Both the position numbers and the translations under genes were made by a program. A DNA stretch of 64,000 nucleotides, from positions 1 to 64,000 of the forward strand of contig NZ_QXIR01000008.1 of NCBI RefSeq assembly GCF_003581585.1, given 5' to 3'. Of the stretch, positions 56,458 to 64,000 are shown piece by piece. This DNA is from Bacillus salacetis. Lineage in GTDB: Bacteria; Bacillota; Bacilli; Bacillales; Bacillaceae_B. Every line of letters begins with the position of its first letter. The first letter of the stretch is position 1. The notes beneath the pieces are model-generated. The model worked only from the letters and a program-made list of their open reading frames with translations. It did no database searches and had not been told where the DNA came from.

Positions 56458-59382
56458 TTAACCTTTTGTCATTACTGCTTGTGAATCGATCATCCACATT
56501 TCCATCTCTTCAGGTGAAACCGGTCTGGAAATCAGGTAACCCTGGCCCAAATCGCAATTCAGGGCATCGAGGAGCTCCAGCTGCTCGCTCGTTTCTATTC
56601 CTTCTACAACCACCTGCATCCCCAAACCTTTTCCCATTGTTGAAACAGCTTGTACAATGGCATAGTCCGGGCTGCTTTCCTCAATGTTTTGGACGAATGA
56701 CTTATCTATTTTCAGGACATGCAGCGGCAGGTCCTTTAAGTATCCAAGTGAAGAGTAACCTGTCCCAAAGTCATCAATGGCAATTTTCACCCCCAAAGCT
56801 GACAATTCCTCCATTCGGTCGATTGTATGACCTGAATGCTGTATCATCACACTTTCAGTCAATTCAAGGCATAAGTTTTCCGGAGAGAGCCCGGATACTT
56901 TCAAAGCGTGATTGATTTCATGAGTGAATGACGGCTGTTGAAATTGGTTGGCAGAAACATTCACTGATATATAAAAGTCAGGGAACCCTTTTTCCTGCCA
57001 CTTATTTGCCTGCTTGCAGGCTTCCATAAGAACCCAGCTTCCGATCTGCCCGATAAGCCCTGTCTCTTCGGCAAGCGGTATGAATTCCATCGGCGATACG
57101 GCACCCAGGTATGGATGATTCCAGCGCAGCAGCGCCTCTGCGCCGATGACTCTTCTTCCGCTGAGCTCAACAATCGGCTGATAAACGATACCCAGCTCGT
57201 TTCGTTCTAATGCTTTCCGGAGATAACTTTCCATTTTGACCTTCTCCATGGCCTTTATATTCATTTCATCTGTATAGAATATGATCTGATCCCCGCCATT
57301 TGATTTAGCCCAGTTGAGTGCCGTATCGGCATTCCTCAGCAAGTCCGAGAGATCTGTACCATGATCAGGATAGACGCCAACGCCGATACTTGCTTTAATG
57401 TAAAACTCCTGGTTTCCCTGCATGACTGGAATTTGGATATGTTCTGCAATCATTTCAGCAACTTGCTTTATCTTCTCGTCCGTCACATTTTTGCTGATCA
57501 GGATAGTAAACTTATCGCTGCCAAACCTTCCCAGATAAGCCCCCTTTGGAAGAACATTCTTAATCCTCTCTGCCAATTCAATGAGGATCCTGTCTCCGGC
57601 TGAATGCCCCAGTGTGTCATTGACAAGCTTAAACCTATCGATATCGAGGAAAAGAATCCCCAGCCTTCTCCTTTTCTTCCTTGCCCTCTCAATGAACTCT
57701 TCTGCAATCTCCCTGAACTTCACTCTGTTGGGAAGGCCCGTTTCAGAATCGAAATAGGCTAATTGGGTGATTCTTTCTTCTGTCTTTTTTTGTTCGGTTA
57801 TGTTTCTTCCAATGCCAAATAACCCTACACATTTACCCTCTATAGTGATTGGAATATTTTTTATATGGAATAACTGAACCTCTCCTGATTTCGAAGGGAT
57901 CCAAAGGTCATAAAACTGTTCTTTGCCGGATAACGTCCTGTAGAAATGCCTTTTTATACGGGGGACATCTTCTTCGAAAATATAGGAAATCGATAATTTT
58001 CCGATCAGCTCTTCCTCTGTATAGCCAAAGGTTTTAAGGAAGGTCGGATTGATTGAATTGAATCTTCCTTTCAAATCGGTTGAATATACAAAATCGGTAT
58101 TATTATCAAATAAAGAACGATAGTATTCCTCAGAGATCTGGATATTCTGATTTAACTTTTCAATATCGTATGAGGACGCATTGATAAGCTGAGTCAATGA
58201 AACCCTGGTATTTCCTTCAGGAGTGAGTATGTATTGGAACCTTTCCCTCTCCAGGGGGGGAAGATGACCTCTTTCAGAAATGGCAAGACAGGTAAGGGAA
58301 TGAGAATATAATTCTGGTGGATTATCATTATCCATAAGGATTTCCCCATGGGAAAAGAAACCGGATAATGAAGAAACCTCCCCCATCATCTGCATTTCCG
58401 ACTCGGAAAAATCAGTGATGAACTGCCTCCTGGCCACGCAGTTGAAAATAAACATCGACTCCACTGGTTTTTTCCGGAGACGGTTTAACTCCTTTAATGA
58501 ACAATCCACAATTGCTTCAAGATCAGCAAATGCAAAAGTCAGGCTTTCTCCCTGCTTTACCTGTTTACTCATCTCTATGGAACCATTGGAGTGGATCCTT
58601 GTTGGAAACAGCGTGGAAGTGGAGTCTTTCCGTTTCACAAGGAACGGGAATTCAACCCCTGATTCGGGGAGGTGTGCAACAAAACGTTCCCCCAGGTAAT
58701 GCTTTAACACCTTGAGGGGCTTTTGATGATCAATCTTCTCGATTATTGCTCCTTTTGATTTGGTTACAGTTAACGGTCTTCCGACTTCTTTCCACTGCTC
58801 ATTGATGAATGTGTGGACATGAAGGTTGGAGTTATTCAACGCTGCAGCTGCGATGCCATTTTCGGATTCACTGTTTTCGGTGAGGACAATGGATTGTTTC
58901 TTGCCCGCAGTCACTATGGAGACCCCTCCCCCCACGGGAATTTGAGGTGTGACTGCGTGGAATCCTTCAAGAACTTCCTGAGGATTCATATCAAGATGAC
59001 TGGCAAATAAGATGACTGCCTTTGTTTCCATATTGACTAATTCCTCAGCGAGCTGCCGGCCTCTTTGAAAGCCGTCTTGGACCTCTCCCGCTTCAAAAAG
59101 CGTCGACACAACTTCTGTTTCCTCCAGCACTGTAAAAGACAGGACGGGAGATTGGTTTATGATTCTTCCATCAGCAACCTGGCCTTCGGTACTGCATCCA
59201 ATGATAACAGCTCCAGGCAGTTTTGAAAGAACCTCCGACCTGAGTCTTTTCGCTTCAGCCATTGACAGTTGTCCCAGGAACATTTGAACCAGAATGGACG
59301 GATACAGATCAATCTGGCTGCTGCTGATGTACCGGTATAGTTCTTCTTTGGAATGATATGTATGATTGAAAGACTTCGCCAT
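56458..59382 (-). CDS. FIST-PAS-GGDEF-EAL protein, probable c-di-GMP phosphodiesterase
   Basis: A 974-residue cytoplasmic signalling protein. FIST N and FIST C ligand-sensing domains (about 20-380) include IGCSTEGQV and PVGGGVS. A PAS domain (about 425-535) and a GGDEF domain (about 545-705) follow. The GGDEF signature reads RFGSDKF and no RxxD I-site precedes it, so cyclase activity is unlikely. The EAL domain (about 715-965) is intact: EALLRW, ELTESV, DDFGTGYSS, LKIDKSF, EGIET. Expected output is c-di-GMP hydrolysis, gated by amino-acid-like ligands on FIST. It occupies the wprA position of B. subtilis. Confidence 0.9.
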   Translation of the reverse strand: MAKSFNHTYHSKEELYRYISSSQIDLYPSILVQMFLGQLSMAEAKRLRSEVLSKLPGAVIIGCSTEGQVADGRIINQSPVLSFTVLEETEVVSTLFEAGEVQDGFQRGRQLAEELVNMETKAVILFASHLDMNPQEVLEGFHAVTPQIPVGGGVSIVTAGKKQSIVLTENSESENGIAAAALNNSNLHVHTFINEQWKEVGRPLTVTKSKGAIIEKIDHQKPLKVLKHYLGERFVAHLPESGVEFPFLVKRKDSTSTLFPTRIHSNGSIEMSKQVKQGESLTFAFADLEAIVDCSLKELNRLRKKPVESMFIFNCVARRQFITDFSESEMQMMGEVSSLSGFFSHGEILMDNDNPPELYSHSLTCLAISERGHLPPLERERFQYILTPEGNTRVSLTQLINASSYDIEKLNQNIQISEEYYRSLFDNNTDFVYSTDLKGRFNSINPTFLKTFGYTEEELIGKLSISYIFEEDVPRIKRHFYRTLSGKEQFYDLWIPSKSGEVQLFHIKNIPITIEGKCVGLFGIGRNITEQKKTEERITQLAYFDSETGLPNRVKFREIAEEFIERARKKRRRLGILFLDIDRFKLVNDTLGHSAGDRILIELAERIKNVLPKGAYLGRFGSDKFTILISKNVTDEKIKQVAEMIAEHIQIPVMQGNQEFYIKASIGVGVYPDHGTDLSDLLRNADTALNWAKSNGGDQIIFYTDEMNIKAMEKVKMESYLRKALERNELGIVYQPIVELSGRRVIGAEALLRWNHPYLGAVSPMEFIPLAEETGLIGQIGSWVLMEACKQANKWQEKGFPDFYISVNVSANQFQQPSFTHEINHALKVSGLSPENLCLELTESVMIQHSGHTIDRMEELSALGVKIAIDDFGTGYSSLGYLKDLPLHVLKIDKSFVQNIEESSPDYAIVQAVSTMGKGLGMQVVVEGIETSEQLELLDALNCDLGQGYLISRPVSPEEMEMWMIDSQAVMTKG

Positions 59383-59713
59383 TGAAACACCACCACTCTC
59401 GAACCCAATCTATGTAAGTCGTTTTCGTATCTAATATTAGTAAATTTGTTCTATATCAAAAATACCACAATTTTCAGATATAATGTATAGTATTTTTGTT
59501 ATTTTTGGAGAATGATGGAGGTTATTGAGGTAATGAGGCTGGATAAACAGTTGTTTCCATAAGAATTGATGCAAAATTTGTTCACCCTGGGCACCAGGGG
59601 TTCTATCCATGAACAGAAAGAGCAGGTTCTTTTCTATCATTTTGCGGCCAAATGAATCAAGGCGATTTGTTCGGGCATTCTTTTTAATGGAATTGAACTT
59701 TGGCGATAACCTA
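59383..59713. other. Intergenic, no gene seen
   Basis: Between the EAL-protein start and the yisL terminator. It should hold the promoter of the EAL gene (minus-strand TATAAT-like sequences near 59470-59490, no clear -35). No repeat or RNA recognised. Confidence 0.45.
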
Positions 59714-59752
59714 TATAAAAAGGACTGTTCACGTTTGAACAGTCCTTTTTCA
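59714..59752 (-). terminator. Terminator of yisL
   Basis: AAAAAGGACTGTTCA / TGAACAGTCCTTTTT, 15-bp stem directly after the yisL stop; A/T runs on both sides. Confidence 0.88.
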
Positions 59753-60124
59753 TTAAACCATAGACCATAGACCAATCGGCAGCCAAGCACCTAGATATAT
59801 TGTCAAAATCAGGGCGATGATCAATTGAGCCCAAAAGATACCCGTGCTCTTGCCTTTGTTCGTCCGTACAAGGATCATTTCAAACATGGCAATTACCCAA
59901 AGTCCGCCAAGCAACTTTATACCGTATTGCATCGGATAGATCCCCTGGTGTTTCCAGAACAGCAGTGCTCCTGTCAAGATGATCAACAGGTAAAACAGCC
60001 TCAAGGTCATGTGAACAATTTTCATGGCTTTTTTCTTGCCGCTCTTATGTAGATACAAGGCTGTGAAGAACAAAATAATTCCGATTACCCAGGTTGTTAT
60101 ATGGGCATGCGTGTTATCAAACAT
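59753..60124 (-). CDS. yisL: YisL family membrane protein (DUF1516)
   Basis: A 123-residue protein with four predicted membrane segments. N-terminus MFDNTHAHITTWVIGIILFF is typical of DUF1516/YisL. Function unknown. Single gene with its own terminator, next to yisK as in B. subtilis. Confidence 0.88.
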   Translation of the reverse strand: MFDNTHAHITTWVIGIILFFTALYLHKSGKKKAMKIVHMTLRLFYLLIILTGALLFWKHQGIYPMQYGIKLLGGLWVIAMFEMILVRTNKGKSTGIFWAQLIIALILTIYLGAWLPIGLWSMV

Positions 60125-60226
60125 CTTAATAACCCTCCTTGAACATTTCTTAACATCTTCATTATCTTACCATACTCGTCTTCTCGTACACGAATTATAG
60201 CCGGCTCCGACATAAAATTGTAACTT

Positions 60227-61132
60227 CTATCCGATTGTATTGATCAGTCTTCCAATGGAATCAATTGAAATCTCGATAGAGTCACCAGCCTTCAGGAAAC
60301 GGGGAGGCTTGAAGCCTTTGCCGACACCAGAGGGAGTGCCTGTTGCTATGATATCCCCCGGCTCAAGTGTCATACCGGCAGATAATTCGGCAATGATCCT
60401 TTCAATTGAAAAAATCATATCACTCACAGGTGCCTCCTGCCTGACTTCCCCGTTTACACTCGTCGTAATTGTGAGAGCTTCAGGATTTTGAATTTCATCA
60501 GCTGTTACTATGCACGGCCCAATCGGACATGTAGTATCAAGGCTTTTGCCCAAGAAGAACTGCTTGTGCTTCTTTTGAAGATCCCGTGCTGTGATGTCAT
60601 TCAAAATGGTATAGCCAAATACGTAAGCCAGCGCTTCTTCTTCAGGTATGTTGATCCCTTTTTTTCCAATGATGACTGCAAGTTCACCTTCGTAATCCAA
60701 CTGTGATGTCAAGGCTGAGTGGGAATCAATAACCGCTGATGATCCCGTTACCGAAGTTGGTGCTTTTGTGAAAATCATGATGTGTTCAGGAATATCTGCT
60801 TCGCTTCCCATTTCAATTGCGTGTTCCCGATAATTTTTTCCCACACACATTATATTTTTCTCCGGTTTGGTTATTGGGGAGAGCAGAGCGATATCCTTCC
60901 AATCATAGAGAAATCGGGCCGGATCTTCATGAGCATTTCCGAAATGAATCAATTCTGTCAGCCTTGACATTGCCCCCTGTCCACCTTGAATGACACGCAG
61001 TAAAGATCCCGGAAGTATGTTCATTCCATCATAATCCTGTTCAAGCGCTGCTAAATTCCACATGGTCTTTCCTGTTTCCTTTACAGCTCCGAATCTTTCT
61101 TCTTCATTGATTTTGAACGATGCAAGTTTCAT
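60227..61132 (-). CDS. yisK: YisK, fumarylacetoacetate-hydrolase-family enzyme
   Basis: A 301-residue FAH-family protein. Metal-binding and catalytic parts are visible: NIMCVGKNYREHAIEMGS, DYEGELAVIIGKKG (Glu ligands), YTILNDITARDLQ (Asp ligand), FLGKSLDTTCPIGP and GTPSGVGKG. Relatives hydrolyse or decarboxylate oxo-acids; B. subtilis YisK has been linked to oxaloacetate decarboxylation and to the wall protein Mbl. It starts 29 bp downstream of the DUF418 gene stop, so the two may be co-transcribed. Confidence 0.9.
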   Translation of the reverse strand: MKLASFKINEEERFGAVKETGKTMWNLAALEQDYDGMNILPGSLLRVIQGGQGAMSRLTELIHFGNAHEDPARFLYDWKDIALLSPITKPEKNIMCVGKNYREHAIEMGSEADIPEHIMIFTKAPTSVTGSSAVIDSHSALTSQLDYEGELAVIIGKKGINIPEEEALAYVFGYTILNDITARDLQKKHKQFFLGKSLDTTCPIGPCIVTADEIQNPEALTITTSVNGEVRQEAPVSDMIFSIERIIAELSAGMTLEPGDIIATGTPSGVGKGFKPPRFLKAGDSIEISIDSIGRLINTIG

Positions 61133-61161
61133 TTCTCACCCTGCCTTTATGATTTTATTCA

Positions 61162-62346
61162 TTATTCTCCAGCCTGTTTATTCCGAACCCTTCTATATGT
61201 AAGGGTTCTCCATAGCCTTTCCATGGGACCTTGGCGGAACTTTGACAGCCATATTTCGGAAAGGATGACTTGAATAAAAAAGATTCCTGCTGCAAGCCAG
61301 GTTCCGGTCGCCAGTGTAACTCCCCCATATAAACCCAAGCCATAATTATAGAATATGAGCGTTCCGATGATGGACTGGGTCAAATAATTTGTCAGGGACA
61401 TTCTACCGGCAGCAGCCAATGGCTTTAAGACTGCTGAAATTTTTCGGTTAATCAATAATAATGCTAATAGAATCGCATATGATACTGATAAGAATGGCGC
61501 TCCCAGCATATCTTGGATATAAGAATAGGCAACATTGGCTTCCACTGTGAACGGAAGTGATTTAAGTGCTAAGCCGACGCCTGAAAAAATCAGCAGCAGT
61601 GTAATCCATACTTTTTTTTCACGATGGATGCGTTCAAGAATATGTAATTTACCTGCTCCAGCACCGATCATCATCATCGGCAGGATCGACAGCATCAAGA
61701 AGATGATATTGCCAGGGCCATTAACATTATACCAATCTTCGACTCTCTGAAGGAAAATCTCTTTGAAGCTTCCATTGCCGTATGCTTCAATTGAGCTTGT
61801 AATATTTGTCAGATCAGAGTAAAAAGCCACTCCTGTTTGATCAACCAGACTCATCAGGACCATCAGAATACTGAAGAACAACTGTGGAATCAGGAATAAC
61901 AAGGCCCCTATCCAAAGCAGTGCTCTTCCTTTTAACTTCATGAAAACCAGCAGTATAAATCCAAATAATGCATAGTTGGTCAGTATATCCCCTGACCAAA
62001 TCAAGAAGGCATGTACACAACCAATGAGCAGGAGTACAAAAAGCCTCCTTACAGCCAGCGGAAAGAAGTCAGCTCCCTTTTCCATTGATCTTTCATATTG
62101 CAGGGCCAACCCATATCCGAAAAGCATGGCAAACAGCGGATAGAAGCTCGATTGCACCAGGATATCGATCCAGGGAAACAATGCCTGATCTCCAGGGGCT
62201 TTCCACCAGGAGTACTGATCAATATATAAAAACGGGGAATGAAAAGAAATCATGTTAATTATGAAGATGCCCAATAATGAAAAGCCCCTGATCACATCCA
62301 GTGAGAGGATCCTTTCCTTTTGAGCTACCGGTTGAAATACCTGCAT
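61162..62346 (-). CDS. DUF418 / YeiB-type membrane protein
   Basis: A 394-residue protein with about nine to ten membrane segments, N-terminal KERILSLDVIRGFSLLGIFI (the DVxRG motif of the acyltransferase-3-like heparan-acetyltransferase superfamily) and C-terminal DUF418 features (MSLTNYLTQSIIGTLIFYNY, then GPMERLWR). Transport or acyl transfer is suspected in the family; the reaction is unknown. Divergent from gerP. Confidence 0.85.
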   Translation of the reverse strand: MQVFQPVAQKERILSLDVIRGFSLLGIFIINMISFHSPFLYIDQYSWWKAPGDQALFPWIDILVQSSFYPLFAMLFGYGLALQYERSMEKGADFFPLAVRRLFVLLLIGCVHAFLIWSGDILTNYALFGFILLVFMKLKGRALLWIGALLFLIPQLFFSILMVLMSLVDQTGVAFYSDLTNITSSIEAYGNGSFKEIFLQRVEDWYNVNGPGNIIFLMLSILPMMMIGAGAGKLHILERIHREKKVWITLLLIFSGVGLALKSLPFTVEANVAYSYIQDMLGAPFLSVSYAILLALLLINRKISAVLKPLAAAGRMSLTNYLTQSIIGTLIFYNYGLGLYGGVTLATGTWLAAGIFFIQVILSEIWLSKFRQGPMERLWRTLTYRRVRNKQAGE

Positions 62347-62414
62347 ATACCTGTCTCCTTCTCATCATTGTCTATTCCCTATTGTAACTTGTTTTGGAAG
62401 ATTAGGCGATTATC

Positions 62415-62441
62415 ACATCCACCTCCTTTTCTCATAAGATA
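62415..62441 (+). promoter_or_regulatory. Probable sigma-K promoter of gerP
   Basis: CATAAGATA (62433-62441) fits the sigma-K -10 consensus CATANNNTA, with AC (62415-62416) 16 bp upstream as -35. In B. subtilis gerP is transcribed by sigma-K in the mother cell. Confidence 0.7.
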
Positions 62442-62474
62442 CAGTATCAATACAGCAGAAAAGGTGTGAACAGT

Positions 62475-62696
62475 ATGCCGGCATTTGTAGGAGCTGTTCA
62501 AGTTGTCAGCGTAGGTTCAAGCGGTGTATTCCATATCGGTGATGTATTTCAGATCAGGCCTGTATCGACCGCCAAGACATTTGCCGGCGCAGGCTCCTTC
62601 ATTACTGGCGAGGGAATCTCTGTTTACAACGAAAACTCTGTAACCTATACGATCGATGATGATACGCTTGACCAGGGAATCAATTTCAATTTGTGA
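62475..62696 (+). CDS. gerPA: Spore coat permeability protein GerPA
   Basis: A 73-residue protein, MPAFVGAVQVVSVGSSGVFH with GDVFQIRPVSTAKTFAGAGS, matching GerPA. GerP proteins let small germinants cross the spore coat. The ATG at 62475 is preferred to the GTG at 62466, which overlaps AAGGTG. First gene of the operon. Confidence 0.93.
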   Translation: MPAFVGAVQVVSVGSSGVFHIGDVFQIRPVSTAKTFAGAGSFITGEGISVYNENSVTYTIDDDTLDQGINFNL

Positions 62697-62707
62697 GTGT
62701 GATGATA

Positions 62708-62938
62708 ATGAAACTTTATGTACAGCAGTCCATTCATATTCGAATGATATCCATAGGCGGGATGTCCAACTCCTCCGTATTTCAAATAGGGACATCTGGC
62801 CAGATTTCATCCTCATCACACTTGTATAATACAGGAGGCTTTGTAGAACCAGCCCCTGAGCCTGTGAAGCCCGGTTCACAGCAATCACAGCTTGGAGATG
62901 AAATCGTGGTTCCACTTGCTTCACCGACCCCGGGTTAA
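62708..62938 (+). CDS. gerPB: Spore coat permeability protein GerPB
   Basis: A 76-residue protein, MKLYVQQSIHIRMISIGGMS ... SSVFQIGTSGQI ... LYNTGGFVEPAPEP, matching GerPB. An in-frame ATG at 62702 and GTG at 62693 are alternatives; 62708 gives the family N-terminus. Confidence 0.92.
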   Translation: MKLYVQQSIHIRMISIGGMSNSSVFQIGTSGQISSSSHLYNTGGFVEPAPEPVKPGSQQSQLGDEIVVPLASPTPG

Positions 62939-62965
62939 AATTGATCAGAGAAAGAGGTGCCGGAA

Positions 62966-63610
62966 TTGCAGCAGTATTATACTCTTCAACAGATGTATCA
63001 GTATATAAGTGAACAAAATAAGAGAATTCAAAACCTCGAGAGCATCATCCAGGAGCTGCAGCAGGAAGTCACTTCTCTCAAAGATAAACCGTCCATCAAT
63101 GTTGAAAATATTGAATACCGATTCGATCAGCTCAAAGTGGAAACATTGGAAGGAACCCTCAATATTGGACTGAATCCAGGAGAGCTGGAGAAAATCGAAG
63201 ATCTGGCCGTCGAGGCACAACCTTCACCGGCTCCGGTCCCTCCTGTTAAACAGTTTGATATGGAAGATGTCCAAATGTCGATGATGCCGAGGATTAATGG
63301 CTATATCGAAAAAGAAGTACCTGTAATCATCCATGATACAGAAAATCAACTGGGTATTACTTTAGATGAATCTTATCATCACTTAATTAAAGAAGATATT
63401 AAGAAGCAGATTCCCCAAAGGCTGCAATTCTACATTCAGTCGATTCCTGGCAGCGAAAGGCAGCAGGGGGAAGCGTCATGGGAAGAAACAATTTTTTCAA
63501 GGATCAAAACCGATATCAACAAAGCCATTTACTCCTTCATGGCCAACCTGCCGGACAACTTAAAAGGAAAAGGAGATGCAAATCATGGACCTTCAAGTGA
63601 TCAATCGTGA
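62966..63610 (+). CDS. gerPC: Spore coat permeability protein GerPC
   Basis: A 214-residue protein with an N-terminal coiled coil (MYQYISEQNKRIQNLESIIQ ... LQQEVTSLKDK) and a C-terminal domain typical of GerPC. The TTG at 62966 lies 6 nt after GAGGTG; a GTG at 62957 overlaps that site. It overlaps gerPD by 26 bp. Confidence 0.9.
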   Translation: MQQYYTLQQMYQYISEQNKRIQNLESIIQELQQEVTSLKDKPSINVENIEYRFDQLKVETLEGTLNIGLNPGELEKIEDLAVEAQPSPAPVPPVKQFDMEDVQMSMMPRINGYIEKEVPVIIHDTENQLGITLDESYHHLIKEDIKKQIPQRLQFYIQSIPGSERQQGEASWEETIFSRIKTDINKAIYSFMANLPDNLKGKGDANHGPSSDQS

Positions 63611-63764
63611 GTTATGTGTCAACACATTGAAAATTGATGCAGTGGCGAGTTCTTCCCTGCTCCTGATAGGTGATGCAAACACCATTCAGCTTGCTTCAAC
63701 TTTTGACACTCCGGCCGAGTCGCTGATTATCGGTCCCTTCGTCCCATTGACTCCGAAAGGGTGA
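63585..63764 (+). CDS. gerPD: Spore coat permeability protein GerPD
   Basis: A 59-residue protein, MDLQVINRELCVNTLKIDAV ... LLIGDANTIQLASTFDTPAE. The ATG follows AAAAGGAGA inside the end of gerPC. Confidence 0.92.
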   Translation: MDLQVINRELCVNTLKIDAVASSSLLLIGDANTIQLASTFDTPAESLIIGPFVPLTPKG

Positions 63765-63768
63765 TTGG

Positions 63769-64000
63769 ATGAACGGAAGGTATTCCATCGTAAATGATTT
63801 CAAGCTTCGCACACTATCCTTCAGTGCTGTACTGGAAATCGGTGATTCAAACGAAATCACCTCTTATCAAAAGGCATTTGCAGTCCAGCGTGAACGACAG
63901 TTCTTTTTTTCAAGCGAGGGGGATTTCAATCAGTATCCTATCTATAGCGAATTAATTCCTCTTCCGGTTCCCAGTACCCCTGTCAACTTCTACAAAGTTG
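63769..64000 (+). CDS. gerPE: Spore coat permeability protein GerPE (partial)
   Basis: The first 77 residues are visible (NGRYSIVNDFKLRTLSFSAV, EIGDSNEI, YSELIPLPVP), and the gene continues past the window end. The start at 63769 is 4 nt after the gerPD stop. Order A-B-C-D-E is as in B. subtilis, so gerPF is expected next. Confidence 0.9.
   Translation, partial: MNGRYSIVNDFKLRTLSFSAVLEIGDSNEITSYQKAFAVQRERQFFFSSEGDFNQYPIYSELIPLPVPSTPVNFYKV

Overview
The window is a chromosomal segment of a low-GC, endospore-forming Gram-positive bacterium of the family Bacillaceae. The evidence is: the start of a gerP spore-coat operon with a sigma-K-type promoter; a T-box in front of trpS; operator sites of Bacillus type (FapR, CtsR, CcpA/cre, GlnR/TnrA); and a gene order that mirrors, in inverted orientation, the Bacillus subtilis yis-yit-yjz-yja-yjb region (pepF, coiA, mecA, spx, yjbC, opp, trpS, yjbA, yjaZ, fabF-fabH, comZ-med, yjaV-yjaU, yjzD, yjzC, yitW-V-U, ipi-yitT-yitS, yitK, asnO-yisN, yisL-yisK, gerP). 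I see no phage, plasmid, insertion sequence, CRISPR array, tRNA or rRNA.

Layout. 1-547: tandem array of a 52-bp unit. 0.7-6.6 kb: peptidase and competence/stress regulators (PepF, CoiA, MecA, Spx, GNAT). 6.9-14.3 kb: secreted glycoside-hydrolase-like protein and the oligopeptide permease oppABCDF. 14.7-16.4 kb: small membrane protein, then T-box-controlled trpS. 16.7-21.7 kb: yjbA, a small membrane protein, yjaZ and the FapR-controlled fatty-acid initiation/elongation pair fabH-fabF. 21.9-25.6 kb: comZ-med and the yjaV/yjaU pair. 25.7-28.6 kb: CtsR-controlled clpB and yjzC. 29-39 kb: uppP, yitWVU, ipi, yitT, a DegV protein, a YajQ protein, CoA-disulfide reductase and an SDR. 39.3-41.1 kb: NERD protein and a second long tandem array (53-bp unit). 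41.1-49.5 kb: maltodextrin locus (regulator, surface amylase, ABC importer without its own ATPase, and a divergent intracellular neopullulanase). 49.9-53.2 kb: MATE exporter and glnK-amtB. 53.6-56.2 kb: asnO and yisN. 56.3-59.4 kb: a FIST-PAS-GGDEF(degenerate)-EAL protein and a small membrane protein. 59.8-62.3 kb: yisL, yisK and a DUF418 protein. 62.4-64 kb: gerPA-gerPE, cut by the window end.

How the parts work together. Many genes respond to nutrient state or to competence/sporulation. Peptide and maltodextrin import, ammonium uptake and tryptophanyl-tRNA charging each have a recognisable sensor site. MecA, Spx, Med, ComZ and CoiA form the competence/stress control cluster. AsnO and GerP are sporulation-linked by homology.

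The unexplained part is repetitive DNA. Five degenerate tandem arrays with a period of about 50-53 bp are present. The four whose flanks are visible all lie between convergent genes, three of them between two terminators; the fifth, at the left edge, lies next to the 3' end of pepF. Separately, a roughly 190-bp dispersed element with imperfect terminal inverted repeats and a covarying internal hairpin occurs five times, all in gaps between genes that are not convergent. I know of no described function for either family. They are the best candidates here for something new.
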